Under the pieces are notes generated by a model. The model saw only the letters and a list, made by a program, of their open reading frames with translations. It was not told the origin of the DNA and made no database searches. The position numbers and the translations under genes are program-made. Of a stretch of 64,000 bases of DNA, positions 1 to 7,221 are shown piece after piece; within the stretch, counting starts at the first letter, position 1, and each line of letters begins with the position of its first letter. Source of the stretch: PUPG01 sp964463915 (GTDB lineage: Bacteria; Bacteroidota; Bacteroidia; Bacteroidales; UBA7960); the NCBI GenBank assembly GCA_964463915.1, contig CAYXEH010000003.1, positions 1 through 64,000 of the forward strand, given 5' to 3'.

Positions 1-556
1 GCTGCCCAATATGACAGTGATTGTTCCCTGTGATTACAACCAGACAAAAGCGGCTACTTTAGCCATTGCCGATCACAATGGGCCGGTTTATCTGAGGTTT
101 GGACGTCCGAAAGTGCCAAATTTTACCGGACAAGACCAGGTTTTTGAGATTGGGAAAGCTTTCGTAATGAGCCAGGGCAGCGATGTAAGTATCTTTGCTA
201 CCGGCCATTTGGTCTGGGAAGCGATTGAGGCCGGACAATCTTTATCTGCCAAAGGAATCAGTGCAGAGATAATTAATATCCATACCATTAAACCTTTGGA
301 TGAACACCAAGTCTTACAATCTGTAAGAAAGACTGCCTGCGCCGTAACTGCAGAAGAACATCAGGTATTTGGCGGGCTGGGGGATGCTATCTCCCAGACT
401 TTGGTGCGACATCACCCGGTACCGGTTGAACTGGTTGGGGTAAATGATCGTTTTGGTGAAAGCGGAAAACCGGATGAACTGATGAAAAAATTCGGACTTT
501 CTGCTGAAAATATTGAAGAAGCCGCCCTGAGAGCCATTGGCAGAAAGCAGGCATAA
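1..556 (+). CDS. Transketolase C-terminal subunit, 5' truncated
   Basis: The reading frame is open from the first bases of the window (codons from base 2 read LPNMTVIVPCD), so the true start lies upstream and the ATG at 11 is internal. The protein shows the end of the pyrimidine-binding domain (GPVYLRFGRPKVP) and then the transketolase C-terminal domain with EEHQVFGGLGDAI. In this family the C-terminal half acts with a separate N-terminal subunit that carries most of the thiamine diphosphate site, moving two-carbon units in the non-oxidative pentose phosphate pathway. Whether this copy is a split subunit or the tail of a full-length enzyme cannot be told from here. A C-terminal subunit of a related 1-deoxyxylulose-5-phosphate synthase or alpha-keto acid dehydrogenase is less likely. 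It ends 11 bases before the sigma-factor gene. Confidence 0.85.
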   Translation, partial: LPNMTVIVPCDYNQTKAATLAIADHNGPVYLRFGRPKVPNFTGQDQVFEIGKAFVMSQGSDVSIFATGHLVWEAIEAGQSLSAKGISAEIINIHTIKPLDEHQVLQSVRKTACAVTAEEHQVFGGLGDAISQTLVRHHPVPVELVGVNDRFGESGKPDELMKKFGLSAENIEEAALRAIGRKQA

Positions 557-567
557 CCTTAAGAGAA

Positions 568-1113
568 ATGCAGCAATATACGGATGATGAATTGTTGGAG
601 ATGTTTCAGGGTGGAGATAATCCTGACTACGCCTTCAATCTCATTGTCCGCAAATACCAGGAACCTATATACTGGCATATTCGTCGTCTGGTGATCAGTC
701 ATGATGATGCCAATGACGTGGTGCAGGATGTGTTTGTAAAAGCCTGGAAAGGACTGGATAGATTCCGGAAAAAATCGGCACTCTATACCTGGTTGTATCG
801 GGTGGCCACCAACGAAGCTCTTACCTTTCTGAAGAAACGAAAAATGCGTTACCTCCTGCCACTTACAGATGTCTCCCGGCAGCTCGAGGAGACCATGGAA
901 TCTGATGTGTATTACCAGGGATCTGAGATGGAAAAACAAGTGCAGAAAGCCATTTTGTCTTTGCCGGAGAAACAGCGGGCGGTTTTTAACCTGCGGTACT
1001 ACGATGAAATGAAATACGAGGATATGGCGGAAATAATGGGTACTTCTGTGGGAGCTTTAAAGGCATCCTATCACCATGCAGTTAAAAAGATTGAGAAATA
1101 TGTCGGAACATGA
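568..1113 (+). CDS. ECF-type RNA polymerase sigma factor
   Basis: A 181-residue sigma-70 family protein of the extracytoplasmic-function group. Region 2 spans about residues 18-92 and includes DDANDVVQDVFVKAWKGL and the promoter-melting stretch SALYTWLYRVATNEAL. Region 4 spans about 128-178, with LSLPEKQRAVFNLRYYDEM and the recognition helix around GTSVGALKASYHHAVKKI. There is no region 1 or 3, as expected for ECF factors. Two genes follow on the same strand: a single-pass membrane protein and a Spy/CpxP-like exported protein. This is the common Bacteroidota arrangement of sigma factor, putative anti-sigma factor and periplasmic sensor. Role inferred: reprogramming transcription after an envelope signal. 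The family is certain; the stimulus and regulon are unknown. Confidence 0.93.
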   Translation: MQQYTDDELLEMFQGGDNPDYAFNLIVRKYQEPIYWHIRRLVISHDDANDVVQDVFVKAWKGLDRFRKKSALYTWLYRVATNEALTFLKKRKMRYLLPLTDVSRQLEETMESDVYYQGSEMEKQVQKAILSLPEKQRAVFNLRYYDEMKYEDMAEIMGTSVGALKASYHHAVKKIEKYVGT

Positions 1114-1190
1114 TTAAACCATTGAGTGAGATAGTTATCTAATAAACAGTAAACATTAACTGAAAGGTGATCTTGTTATTTATCCATTAA

Positions 1191-1211
1191 AACGTATCTT
1201 AGTGATACGTT
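1191..1211. promoter_or_regulatory. Inverted repeat upstream of the putative anti-sigma gene
   Basis: AACGTATC at 1191-1198 is repeated as its exact reverse complement at 1204-1211 around a 5-base spacer. It lies in the 122-base gap between the sigma gene and the next gene, ending 24 bases before the ATG at 1236. No T-run follows, so an intrinsic terminator is unlikely. A regulator-binding site or a small mRNA hairpin are both possible. Confidence 0.45.
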
Positions 1212-1235
1212 CGGGTACAACAAAACAGCCCGGTT

Positions 1236-1781
1236 ATGAAAAAAGAAAACAGACATATTATACAACAGGAGCTTTCGGAATTAGGGAGTACGCTCGGAAG
1301 GCATGCACCGGATAAGGAGCAAAGCGAGTTTCGGGTTCCTGATGATTATTTTGCAAAACTCCCTTCCATGGTTCAGGAAGAGGTGCTGCAGCGACGTGTT
1401 TCACAGAGTTCGTCCGTGGTAAAACTCGTTTACAGGAGGGTTATACCGGTTGTTTCAGTGGTTATTCTTCTTGCCGCGGTTACGCTCGGGTTGTTCTTTT
1501 TCGAAGGCAATGACACTGATTCAGCTCTGGCACTGGAAGATTATCCTGAGTTGCAATATCTCGCGAATCAGCCTGATTTTGATGAAGGCCTACTGGAGAA
1601 TGCTGTTCTGGAATCTGACCTGACAGTGGATGAAATTCTGTATGGGCTTGATTATGGCCTTACGGAGGGTGAGTTGACCGGAAATGAGATAGAGGATTAT
1701 GATGAACTGATGGAAGATATCTTTGAGAAATCACAATATTACGGGATGGAGAGCAGGGAAATGCTTTCATATCTCGAATAA
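1236..1781 (+). CDS. Single-pass membrane protein, putative anti-sigma factor
   Basis: A 181-residue protein with no strong domain match that I recognise. The first ~68 residues are charged and predicted cytoplasmic, including VPDDYFAKLP, a motif type common in Bacteroidota proteins encoded next to ECF sigma genes. One clear membrane segment follows at about residues 69-90 (VIPVVSVVILLAAVTLGLFF). The rest, about 90-181, is very acidic (DYDELMEDIFE) and predicted periplasmic. Topology and position directly after an ECF sigma gene suggest it restrains that sigma factor. The zinc-binding anti-sigma motif (HxxxCxxC) is absent, so any inhibition would be by another route. It is 18 bases from the next gene and probably co-transcribed with it. 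The function is inferred from context only. Confidence 0.7.
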   Translation: MKKENRHIIQQELSELGSTLGRHAPDKEQSEFRVPDDYFAKLPSMVQEEVLQRRVSQSSSVVKLVYRRVIPVVSVVILLAAVTLGLFFFEGNDTDSALALEDYPELQYLANQPDFDEGLLENAVLESDLTVDEILYGLDYGLTEGELTGNEIEDYDELMEDIFEKSQYYGMESREMLSYLE

Positions 1782-1799
1782 CAATTAACCTGAAAAACG

Positions 1800-2294
1800 A
1801 TGAATTATCATATGAGGTTTTACACTATGGCTCCCTTTACCTCCTTGGTCCTGATGCTTGTATTTGTTTTAGGCGCATCAGCCCAGGGGCAACGGGGTGC
1901 ACGGCAGCCCGACCAACGAATGAATGCCATTGACTCGAGACGGATTGCATACATGACCAGCCAGATGTCTTTGTCTTCATCCGAAGCAACTGAATTCTGG
2001 CCAATCTATAATGAATACAATGCGGAGATAGAAGAACTTTCCGATACATTCAGACAGAGGCGTGAAGAGCTCCCTGAGCCCCGGCATATGACTGAGGAAG
2101 AAGCCGGATTGTATGTGGAATATGAAATTGAACGCTTTGAGGAGTCTGCCAGGCTCAGAAGAGAGTATACACAAAAGATGCTGGAGGTTGTTTCAGCCAG
2201 GCAGGTGGCTATTCTTTTTGATGCAGAGCGTGAGTTTAACCGGATTATTTTTCGTGAAGCGCAGCGTCGCCACCGGCGGGACGGAATGCGTTAG
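1800..2294 (+). CDS. Exported Spy/CpxP-like protein, putative ECF stress sensor
   Basis: A 164-residue secreted helical protein. The start at 1800 gives a signal peptide ending near VLGASA-QGQ; ATGs at 1812 and 1827 are alternatives that shorten the N-terminus and give a more usual signal-peptide length. The mature part (about residues 45-155) is all charged helix: SLSSSEATEFWPIYNEYNAE, a conserved type of motif in Bacteroidota Spy/CpxP-like proteins, followed by many Glu/Arg residues and a basic end (RRHRRDGMR). Known Spy/CpxP proteins are periplasmic chaperones or sensors tied to envelope stress. Here it is third in an ECF-sigma cluster and is followed by a strong terminator. Co-regulation with the sigma factor is inferred. 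Confidence 0.7.
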   Translation: MNYHMRFYTMAPFTSLVLMLVFVLGASAQGQRGARQPDQRMNAIDSRRIAYMTSQMSLSSSEATEFWPIYNEYNAEIEELSDTFRQRREELPEPRHMTEEEAGLYVEYEIERFEESARLRREYTQKMLEVVSARQVAILFDAEREFNRIIFREAQRRHRRDGMR

Positions 2295-2332
2295 CCGAAG
2301 CATCTTCCTTACCCCACGATTGTTTTCTCCAT

Positions 2333-2377
2333 TTCCGGATAAGCCAGAATAATTTGGCGTATCCGGAATTTTTTTTT
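2333..2377 (+). terminator. Intrinsic terminator after the ECF-sigma cluster
   Basis: TTCCGGATA (2333-2341) pairs with TATCCGGAA (2360-2368), with an extra inner GCCA/TGGC pairing, and nine T residues follow at 2369-2377. It sits 39 bases past the stop of the Spy/CpxP-like gene and separates it from the ABC operon. Confidence 0.85.
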
Positions 2378-2384
2378 AAAAAAA

Positions 2385-2417
2385 TTTGGATTGTATTAGA
2401 TTATATTGTTACATTTG
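2385..2417 (+). promoter_or_regulatory. Bacteroidota-type promoter of the ABC/GntR operon
   Basis: TTTG at 2385-2388 and TACATTTG at 2410-2417 match the -33 TTTG and -7 TAnnTTTG elements of the primary Bacteroidota sigma factor, with a 21-base spacer in the normal range. Transcription would begin about 5-8 bases downstream, inside the inverted repeat at 2418-2443, giving a very short leader before the ATG at 2448. Confidence 0.7.
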
Positions 2418-2443
2418 TAGTGTATTAGTTAAGTAGTACACTA
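2418..2443. promoter_or_regulatory. Probable operator for the YtrA-type GntR regulator
   Basis: TAGTGTA (2418-2424) and its exact reverse complement TACACTA (2437-2443) flank a 12-base spacer. The site touches the -7 element and covers the expected transcription start, so a bound dimer would block initiation. The operon's third gene encodes a GntR/YtrA-family repressor, a family that commonly controls its own ABC operon through such repeats. The protein-site pairing is inferred. Confidence 0.6.
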
Positions 2444-2447
2444 AATC

Positions 2448-3293
2448 ATGAAAACAATGGTACAAATTGAAGAATTGAGTTTTGGTTACACAAAGAAGCA
2501 AACTTTGTTTGACCAGCTGGAAATGCATCTTGAACCGGGCAACATATACGGGTTGCTTGGACGTAATGGCGCGGGGAAGACCTCTTTGCTGAAAATCATT
2601 GCAGGCCTGGTATTTCCCCGTGCAGGGAGCTGCAAGGTGATTGGATTTGAATCACGGGACCGGGTTCCGGCCTGTCTGGAAGACATCTGTTTTATCCCGG
2701 AAGAATACCATTTGCCATCCATACGAATAGAGCGGTTTATTTCGCTCAACGCGCCTTTTTACAAACGTTTTGACCACGAAAAGATGGGGTGGTTACTGAA
2801 AGAATTTCAGTTGCTTCCCAATCAGAAGCTTAATCAACTCTCCTTTGGTCAGAAAAAAAAGTTCCTGCTCGCCTTCGGCCTGTCTACTTCAGCCAGGTTG
2901 CTGCTGATGGATGAACCGACCAACGGACTGGACATTCCTTCCAAAAGTCAGTTCCGCCGGGTCATTGCAGCTTCTCTTACAGAAGATCAGAGTGTGGTCA
3001 TATCCACCCACCAGGTACGTGACCTGGAAAGCCTCATTGATCCCATCATTATTATTGATGAAGGCAAGATCATTTTTCAGCAGGATGTGGCCAGTATTAC
3101 GGCTGCCTTGTCGTTTGAGGTGATCCCTGAGGTTAAAGAAAACCGTCAGCCCATCTATTATGAAGAAGGGTTGGGAGGCTTTCCGGCTATTTTGCCCAAT
3201 ATCGGGCAAAAAGACACCAGGATGGACCTGGAGTTGTTGTTTAACGGGGTGGTCTCCAATTCACGAAAAGTAAATCAGGCATTTAAAGCGTAA
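2448..3293 (+). CDS. ABC transporter ATP-binding protein
   Basis: A 281-residue nucleotide-binding subunit. It has Walker A (GRNGAGKTS, about residues 39-47), an ABC signature variant LSFGQKKKF near 127-135, Walker B LLLMDEPTNGLD near 148-159, and the switch histidine in VVISTHQVRD. The C-terminal ~70 residues are a short extra region with no recognised domain. The gene is followed 5 bases later by a membrane protein and then by a GntR/YtrA regulator. This resembles the ytr-type exporters of Firmicutes and the related Bacteroidota clusters linked to cell-wall or antimicrobial stress. The start at 2448 sits right after the operator; a second ATG at 2457 is possible. Substrate unknown. Confidence 0.9.
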   Translation: MKTMVQIEELSFGYTKKQTLFDQLEMHLEPGNIYGLLGRNGAGKTSLLKIIAGLVFPRAGSCKVIGFESRDRVPACLEDICFIPEEYHLPSIRIERFISLNAPFYKRFDHEKMGWLLKEFQLLPNQKLNQLSFGQKKKFLLAFGLSTSARLLLMDEPTNGLDIPSKSQFRRVIAASLTEDQSVVISTHQVRDLESLIDPIIIIDEGKIIFQQDVASITAALSFEVIPEVKENRQPIYYEEGLGGFPAILPNIGQKDTRMDLELLFNGVVSNSRKVNQAFKA

Positions 3294-3298
3294 GAATC

Positions 3299-4069
3299 AT
3301 GGAAGCAAAAAATATATTTAATATCAGGCGTTTATATTTGTTTATCAGAAGACAGGTACTGTCAAATTCTGGCAGCTGGCTGGTGGCATTCGGAGGCATT
3401 GCCGGTGTCTTGTTGGTGATCTCCCTGTTGGTGGCCTATTTTCAGCCACAGAACCTTTCAGGGCTGACCAGCATGTACCTCTCCGCTTTATTTCTGGGCG
3501 GATATGTTTTTACAGCCGGAATTTTCAATGAACTGCACAATCCCCAGAAAAGCTATCAGTACCTGACACTGCCTGTATCCGCCACCGAGCGTTTGCTTGG
3601 CGGATGGATACTGACAGGCATCCTTTTCCCTGTTTTAGGGATTCTGACAATGGCCCTGATCGTATTGCTGGCCAACCTGGTGATGAATTTTACCCTTGAT
3701 GTAACCCCATTCCAAAGCGTGTTTTCCTCACAAAGTTTTACGGCGCTGAAAGTTTACTTTGTCACCCAGTCCATTTTCCTCCTGGGCGCTGCCTATTTCA
3801 GGAAAAATAACTTTTTGAAGACGATACTGGCCCTTTTTGTCATATCAGTGGTGGTGCAGATTATCCTGGCGGTTATCGCCTGGGCGTTGTTTTCATCTCA
3901 CGGTGAGGGTGGAAATGGCCTCAATGTAGGATGGGAGCAGTTATCACCGGGGCTGGAGGTTTTGATTACCAATTATATACCAAAAATTGCAAAAGTAATC
4001 TTCTGGTACCTGACCGTACCGTTTTTTCTTGTCACAACTTGGTTTAGTCTTAAAGAAAGGCAGGTGTAA
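3299..4069 (+). CDS. ABC-2 type membrane permease subunit
   Basis: A 256-residue integral membrane protein with about six hydrophobic segments: near residues 24-46, 58-76, 97-124, 154-168, 174-196 and 228-246. It is sandwiched between the ATPase (5-base gap) and the GntR regulator (2-base gap), so it is almost certainly the membrane half of the same transporter. Between segments two and three is a Bacteroidota-typical stretch (NPQKSYQYLTLPVSATERL) seen in ABC-2-like permeases that accompany YtrA regulators. No transported substrate can be inferred. Two copies would be expected to pair with two ATPase subunits. Confidence 0.8.
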   Translation: MEAKNIFNIRRLYLFIRRQVLSNSGSWLVAFGGIAGVLLVISLLVAYFQPQNLSGLTSMYLSALFLGGYVFTAGIFNELHNPQKSYQYLTLPVSATERLLGGWILTGILFPVLGILTMALIVLLANLVMNFTLDVTPFQSVFSSQSFTALKVYFVTQSIFLLGAAYFRKNNFLKTILALFVISVVVQIILAVIAWALFSSHGEGGNGLNVGWEQLSPGLEVLITNYIPKIAKVIFWYLTVPFFLVTTWFSLKERQV

Positions 4070-4071
4070 CT

Positions 4072-4449
4072 ATGGAATTTAACGATAGTCAAGCCATCTA
4101 CCTGCAGATTGCAGATTATTTCTGCGGGCGCATCCTGAAGAAGCAATGGAGGGAAGGGGAGAAGATCCCTTCCATTCGTGAAACTGCCGTACAAGTGGAG
4201 GTCAATCCCAATACTGCCATGCGGACATTCAGCTTTTTACAGGAAAAAGGCATTATCTACAATAAAAGGGGTATCGGCTACTTTGTCGCAGAGGACGGTT
4301 ACCGGAAAACCCTGGACTTTAAAAAGGAGAGCTTCATTAAGGAGGAACTCCCGAAGGTCTTTCAGACAATGGATGTATTGAAAATGCGTACCGAAGACCT
4401 CGAAAATTATTATCACAAATACCTGAAATCCAAGCAATCCAGTAATTAA
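4072..4449 (+). CDS. GntR-family transcriptional regulator, YtrA subfamily
   Basis: A 125-residue protein. The N-terminal winged helix-turn-helix covers about residues 8-76 (IYLQIADYFCGRIL, then EGEKIPSIRETAVQVEVNPN as the helix-turn-helix, then FLQEKGIIYNKRGIGYFVA as the wing). The short C-terminal tail (about 80-125) lacks the large ligand-binding domain of FadR or HutC types, which is characteristic of YtrA. It lies 2 bases after the permease. It probably binds the inverted repeat at 2418-2443 and represses the operon until the inducing stress appears; that link is inferred. Confidence 0.88.
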   Translation: MEFNDSQAIYLQIADYFCGRILKKQWREGEKIPSIRETAVQVEVNPNTAMRTFSFLQEKGIIYNKRGIGYFVAEDGYRKTLDFKKESFIKEELPKVFQTMDVLKMRTEDLENYYHKYLKSKQSSN

Positions 4450-4460
4450 ACCACCAAGCA

Positions 4461-4866
4461 ATGAAAACAACCAATAGAATCCTGGGTATTACTTTGGCGA
4501 TTTTTATGATCGCCATAATCGCGATCATGATTTTTGTAAGAACCCAGCTCATTCAGCATATAGGTCACGTAGAAGGAAGCGGAGAGGTGCGCACCGAGAG
4601 ACGGGAGATAGCTCCTTTCAACAGGGTTTCTGTAGCAGGGAACCTCACATTGCATGTAATGCAGGATGAGAACCGCCAGTTGGAAGTACAGGCAGATGAC
4701 AATCTCCTTGAATTTGTGGTGACCGAAGTGGAGGATGGCAAATTGATCGTGTCTCTCGATCAGCCAGTACGTAATAATGAACAGCTGGATGTGTATATTC
4801 GTATACCTGAGCTTGAGGAGTTATCTGTTTCCCGTGGGGCGCAGGCTTTTGCGGAAAATCCGATTA
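4461..4866 (+). CDS. DUF2807 (GIN-domain) membrane-anchored protein, 3' cut by assembly gap
   Basis: Codons from the ATG at 4461 run to the N block. About residues 6-30 form a membrane anchor or signal sequence (ILGITLAIFMIAIIAIMIFV). Then comes the start of a DUF2807-type right-handed beta domain, with GSGEVRTERREIAPFNRVSVAGNLTLHVMQD split across its first strands and LEELSVSRGAQAF near the break. The family is widespread in Bacteroidota, is exported or surface exposed, and has no firm function. It starts 11 bases after the GntR gene, so it may be part of the same operon, as often seen in YtrA clusters. The end is missing. Confidence 0.8.
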
Positions 4867-4966
4867 NNNNNNNNNNNNNNNNNNNNNNNNNNNNNNNNNN
4901 NNNNNNNNNNNNNNNNNNNNNNNNNNNNNNNNNNNNNNNNNNNNNNNNNNNNNNNNNNNNNNNNNN
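4867..4966. other. Assembly gap of 100 N
   Basis: Exactly 100 unknown bases, the conventional placeholder for a scaffold gap of unknown size. The two flanking coding regions belong to unrelated families, so at least the end of one gene and the start of another are missing. A misjoin is possible. Confidence 0.98.
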
Positions 4967-5658
4967 TGTTTTGCGCCGGGTTGGATCTCACCAGGAATAT
5001 GCAGTATGATCGTCAAACAATGAGGATTATGCATCAGGTGATCCTACCCGGCGCAAACTGCGTTGATGTGGGCTCTCATGAGGGCGATGTACTGAAAAAA
5101 TTTTTGGAACTTGCCCCGGATGGCCGGCACTATGCTTTTGAACCCATTCCGGAGTACTTTCAGCGGTTAAAACGTCTATACGGCAGGCAGGCGACCGTTT
5201 TACCGTATGCTTTATCAGACAGGCCCGGCACATCTGTGTTTCAATTCGTTCGCAATGCACCGGCCTATAGCGGGCTTAAAAAGAGAAAATACAATGTGCA
5301 GACGCCTGACATCAGGCAGATTGACGTGGCGGTTCACAGACTTGATGCTGTCATTCCGCAGGAGCTTGTGATCAATTTTATTAAAGTGGATGTGGAGGGT
5401 GCAGAATTTCAGGTACTGAAAGGTGGCAGGGAGCTGATCAAAAGGTGTGCGCCTGTCATTGTTTTTGAATTTGGTCTTGGGGCCAGCGAATATTATGACA
5501 CCAAACCGGAAGATTTATATGGTTTTCTTGTTCACGAATGCAGGTTGAAAATTTCCCTGATGAAATCTTTTCCTGACCATGCTTCAACGATCAACCTGGA
5601 TCAGTTCAAAAATCATTATCAGAATCAGACGGAATATTATTTTGTGGCACATCCGTAA
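4967..5658 (+). CDS. FkbM-family methyltransferase, 5' truncated by the gap
   Basis: The frame is open from the end of the N block to TAA at 5656. The visible ~229 residues carry the S-adenosylmethionine-binding start of a class I methyltransferase (NCVDVGSHEGDVLKKFLELA), the acidic strand end (YAFEPIPEYF), the FkbM core INFIKVDVEGAEFQVLKGG, and a C-terminal half ending EYYFVAHP. FkbM enzymes methylate hydroxyl groups on sugars or secondary metabolites and often sit in surface-polysaccharide regions. The neighbours here do not support a specific substrate. Little of the N-terminus seems to be missing, because the SAM motif normally lies within the first 60-100 residues. Confidence 0.88.
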
Positions 5659-5803
5659 ACACATCCTTCAGACATTAACGTAAACTTAACCTTGAGACAT
5701 TATATCACGGGATCCGGGGAAAAGTTGGCATGCTTACCGATAACGACTGTTTTATTTATCCGCTTTTGTTACATAATTAATATTATGTAAAGTCTGTGCA
5801 TTA

Positions 5804-5837
5804 AAAGAAGCGCAGGAGGGAAATCCTGCGCTTCTTT
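5804..5837. terminator. Bidirectional terminator between convergent genes
   Basis: AAAGAAGCGCAGGA (5804-5817) pairs perfectly with TCCTGCGCTTCTTT (5824-5837) over a 6-base loop. It lies between the FkbM gene (plus) and the TPR lipoprotein gene (minus), 17 bases from the latter's stop, with T-rich sequence on the exit side in both directions. Confidence 0.85.
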
Positions 5838-5853
5838 CAAGTTTCAAATATTT

Positions 5854-7116
5854 TTAACGTTGCTCAGGAATTTGTTCTCCCTCCTCGTCACCAAAATACT
5901 TCATGTAAATATCCTCCATCTCTTTCAGTTTATCTTCCTGTTCAGTTCTGGCGTATAATTCAACCAAAGAAATAACCACCGTTTCATAATCCGGGTCATC
6001 TTCGTCAATCATTTCCATAGCCTTTTCCAGGTAAGGCTGAGCCTCTAACCATACTGCCTTGAATTCCTCAGCATCTTCTTCATACTGGGCAAAATCGTGG
6101 GTTTCACGTAGTTTTGCATCTGCCTCTTCAAATATGGTAATTCCCTTATTAAAATGAAGCACCCCAAGGTTGTAAATGGCATCAAAATAATCCGGCTGTA
6201 ACTCAATGGCTTTTTCGTAGGCCTCTACTGCTTCCTTATAAGCGAACTCCCTTTCTTCTTCAGTGTACATAGTGTCCTGGGCCATTTTGTCATAATTGGC
6301 GCCAAATGCAAAATACAGGTTGGGGTTATCCGGATCCTTTTCAATGGCAAGATCAAGGATATCCCTGGCTTGTTCTACATCACCGGTAAAAATGTGAATA
6401 TTGGCCTCTGCAAAAATCAGGTCCAGATCTTCCGGATACTTTTCACGGCCTTCCTGCACATATTGCGTTGCCTTCAGGGTGTCTCCCTGGAACATGGCAA
6501 TGGTGCCAAGTGAACTATAAAGGTATGGTTCCTCATATTCCATATCTTTCAGCTGGAGATACAAGTCCATTGCCCGGTCGTAGTCACTTCCAAGTTCTGC
6601 TGACAATGCGGCATTGTACAATGTAGTAGTATCTGGGGAGTCAAAGGATTCTGTAAGTTCGTATGAGCGGAGAAAATTATCACTGGCTGGTTCCCAGTCC
6701 TCCTCTTCGTAAGCTTTAACCCCTTCATTGAATGTCAGCTCTGACATCAGCAATAAGGCCTGCTGAATGTCAAGAACGTGGCTGCCTTCTTCATCGAGCT
6801 CCTCTGCCTTCGTCAGGGCTTCATCAGCCACATCTACCGGATTTTCTGCCAATGCACGAACCTCCGGATCTTCGGAAAGTGCAATTTCCATATACACCCT
6901 CGATTTGACCAGCCATGCTTCCGGATCGTTCTGTGCTTCTTCCAGCTCCATGGCCTCGGTGATGTGTTCAAGGGCAGCCTCAACATTTCCCCGGTTCAGG
7001 TTGCTGTCGGCACGCCGGATTTCCCTCCCCTGGGCGGAACAACCCGCATTGGCTACAACAATCAGTGCCAGAAGCACAAAGAATAGTGTTCTTCTCATTG
7101 GGAATATCATTTTCAT
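5854..7116 (-). CDS. Tetratricopeptide-repeat lipoprotein
   Basis: A 420-residue protein with a lipoprotein signal: hydrophobic stretch RRTLFFVLLALIVVANAGC with the lipidated Cys at residue 26 from this start. ATGs at 7110 and 7098 are equally good and give shorter signals. Successive helical pairs of TPR type fill residues ~30-400, for example NRGNVEAALEHITEAMELEE and the classic AYEKAIELQPDYFDAIYNLG near 310. The protein is very acidic. It lies 105 bases downstream of gyrA on the same strand, a neighbourhood often conserved in Bacteroidota. TPR lipoproteins scaffold protein assemblies at the membrane; the partner here is unknown. A functional link with gyrase is not implied. Confidence 0.85.
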   Translation of the reverse strand: MKMIFPMRRTLFFVLLALIVVANAGCSAQGREIRRADSNLNRGNVEAALEHITEAMELEEAQNDPEAWLVKSRVYMEIALSEDPEVRALAENPVDVADEALTKAEELDEEGSHVLDIQQALLLMSELTFNEGVKAYEEEDWEPASDNFLRSYELTESFDSPDTTTLYNAALSAELGSDYDRAMDLYLQLKDMEYEEPYLYSSLGTIAMFQGDTLKATQYVQEGREKYPEDLDLIFAEANIHIFTGDVEQARDILDLAIEKDPDNPNLYFAFGANYDKMAQDTMYTEEEREFAYKEAVEAYEKAIELQPDYFDAIYNLGVLHFNKGITIFEEADAKLRETHDFAQYEEDAEEFKAVWLEAQPYLEKAMEMIDEDDPDYETVVISLVELYARTEQEDKLKEMEDIYMKYFGDEEGEQIPEQR

Positions 7117-7221
7117 TGGGATAAGTTTTTGTTAAAAATGCGTTATCTCTAATTTTTTTTAAATGGTGGTGATGATTGATTTTATAATAACAAAATTAGG
7201 AATTATTTCATACAAAACAAG

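Noticed and set aside
4777..5658. A continuous ORF running through the N block, as if DUF2807 and FkbM were fused
   Set aside because: The N bases are a placeholder of unknown length; both parts are independently recognisable families and the fusion is an artefact.
7144..7200. CTAATTTT/AAAATTAG arms as a gyrA terminator
   Set aside because: The arms are far apart with a long loop of about 40 bases and are made almost only of A and T, so the structure would be weak.
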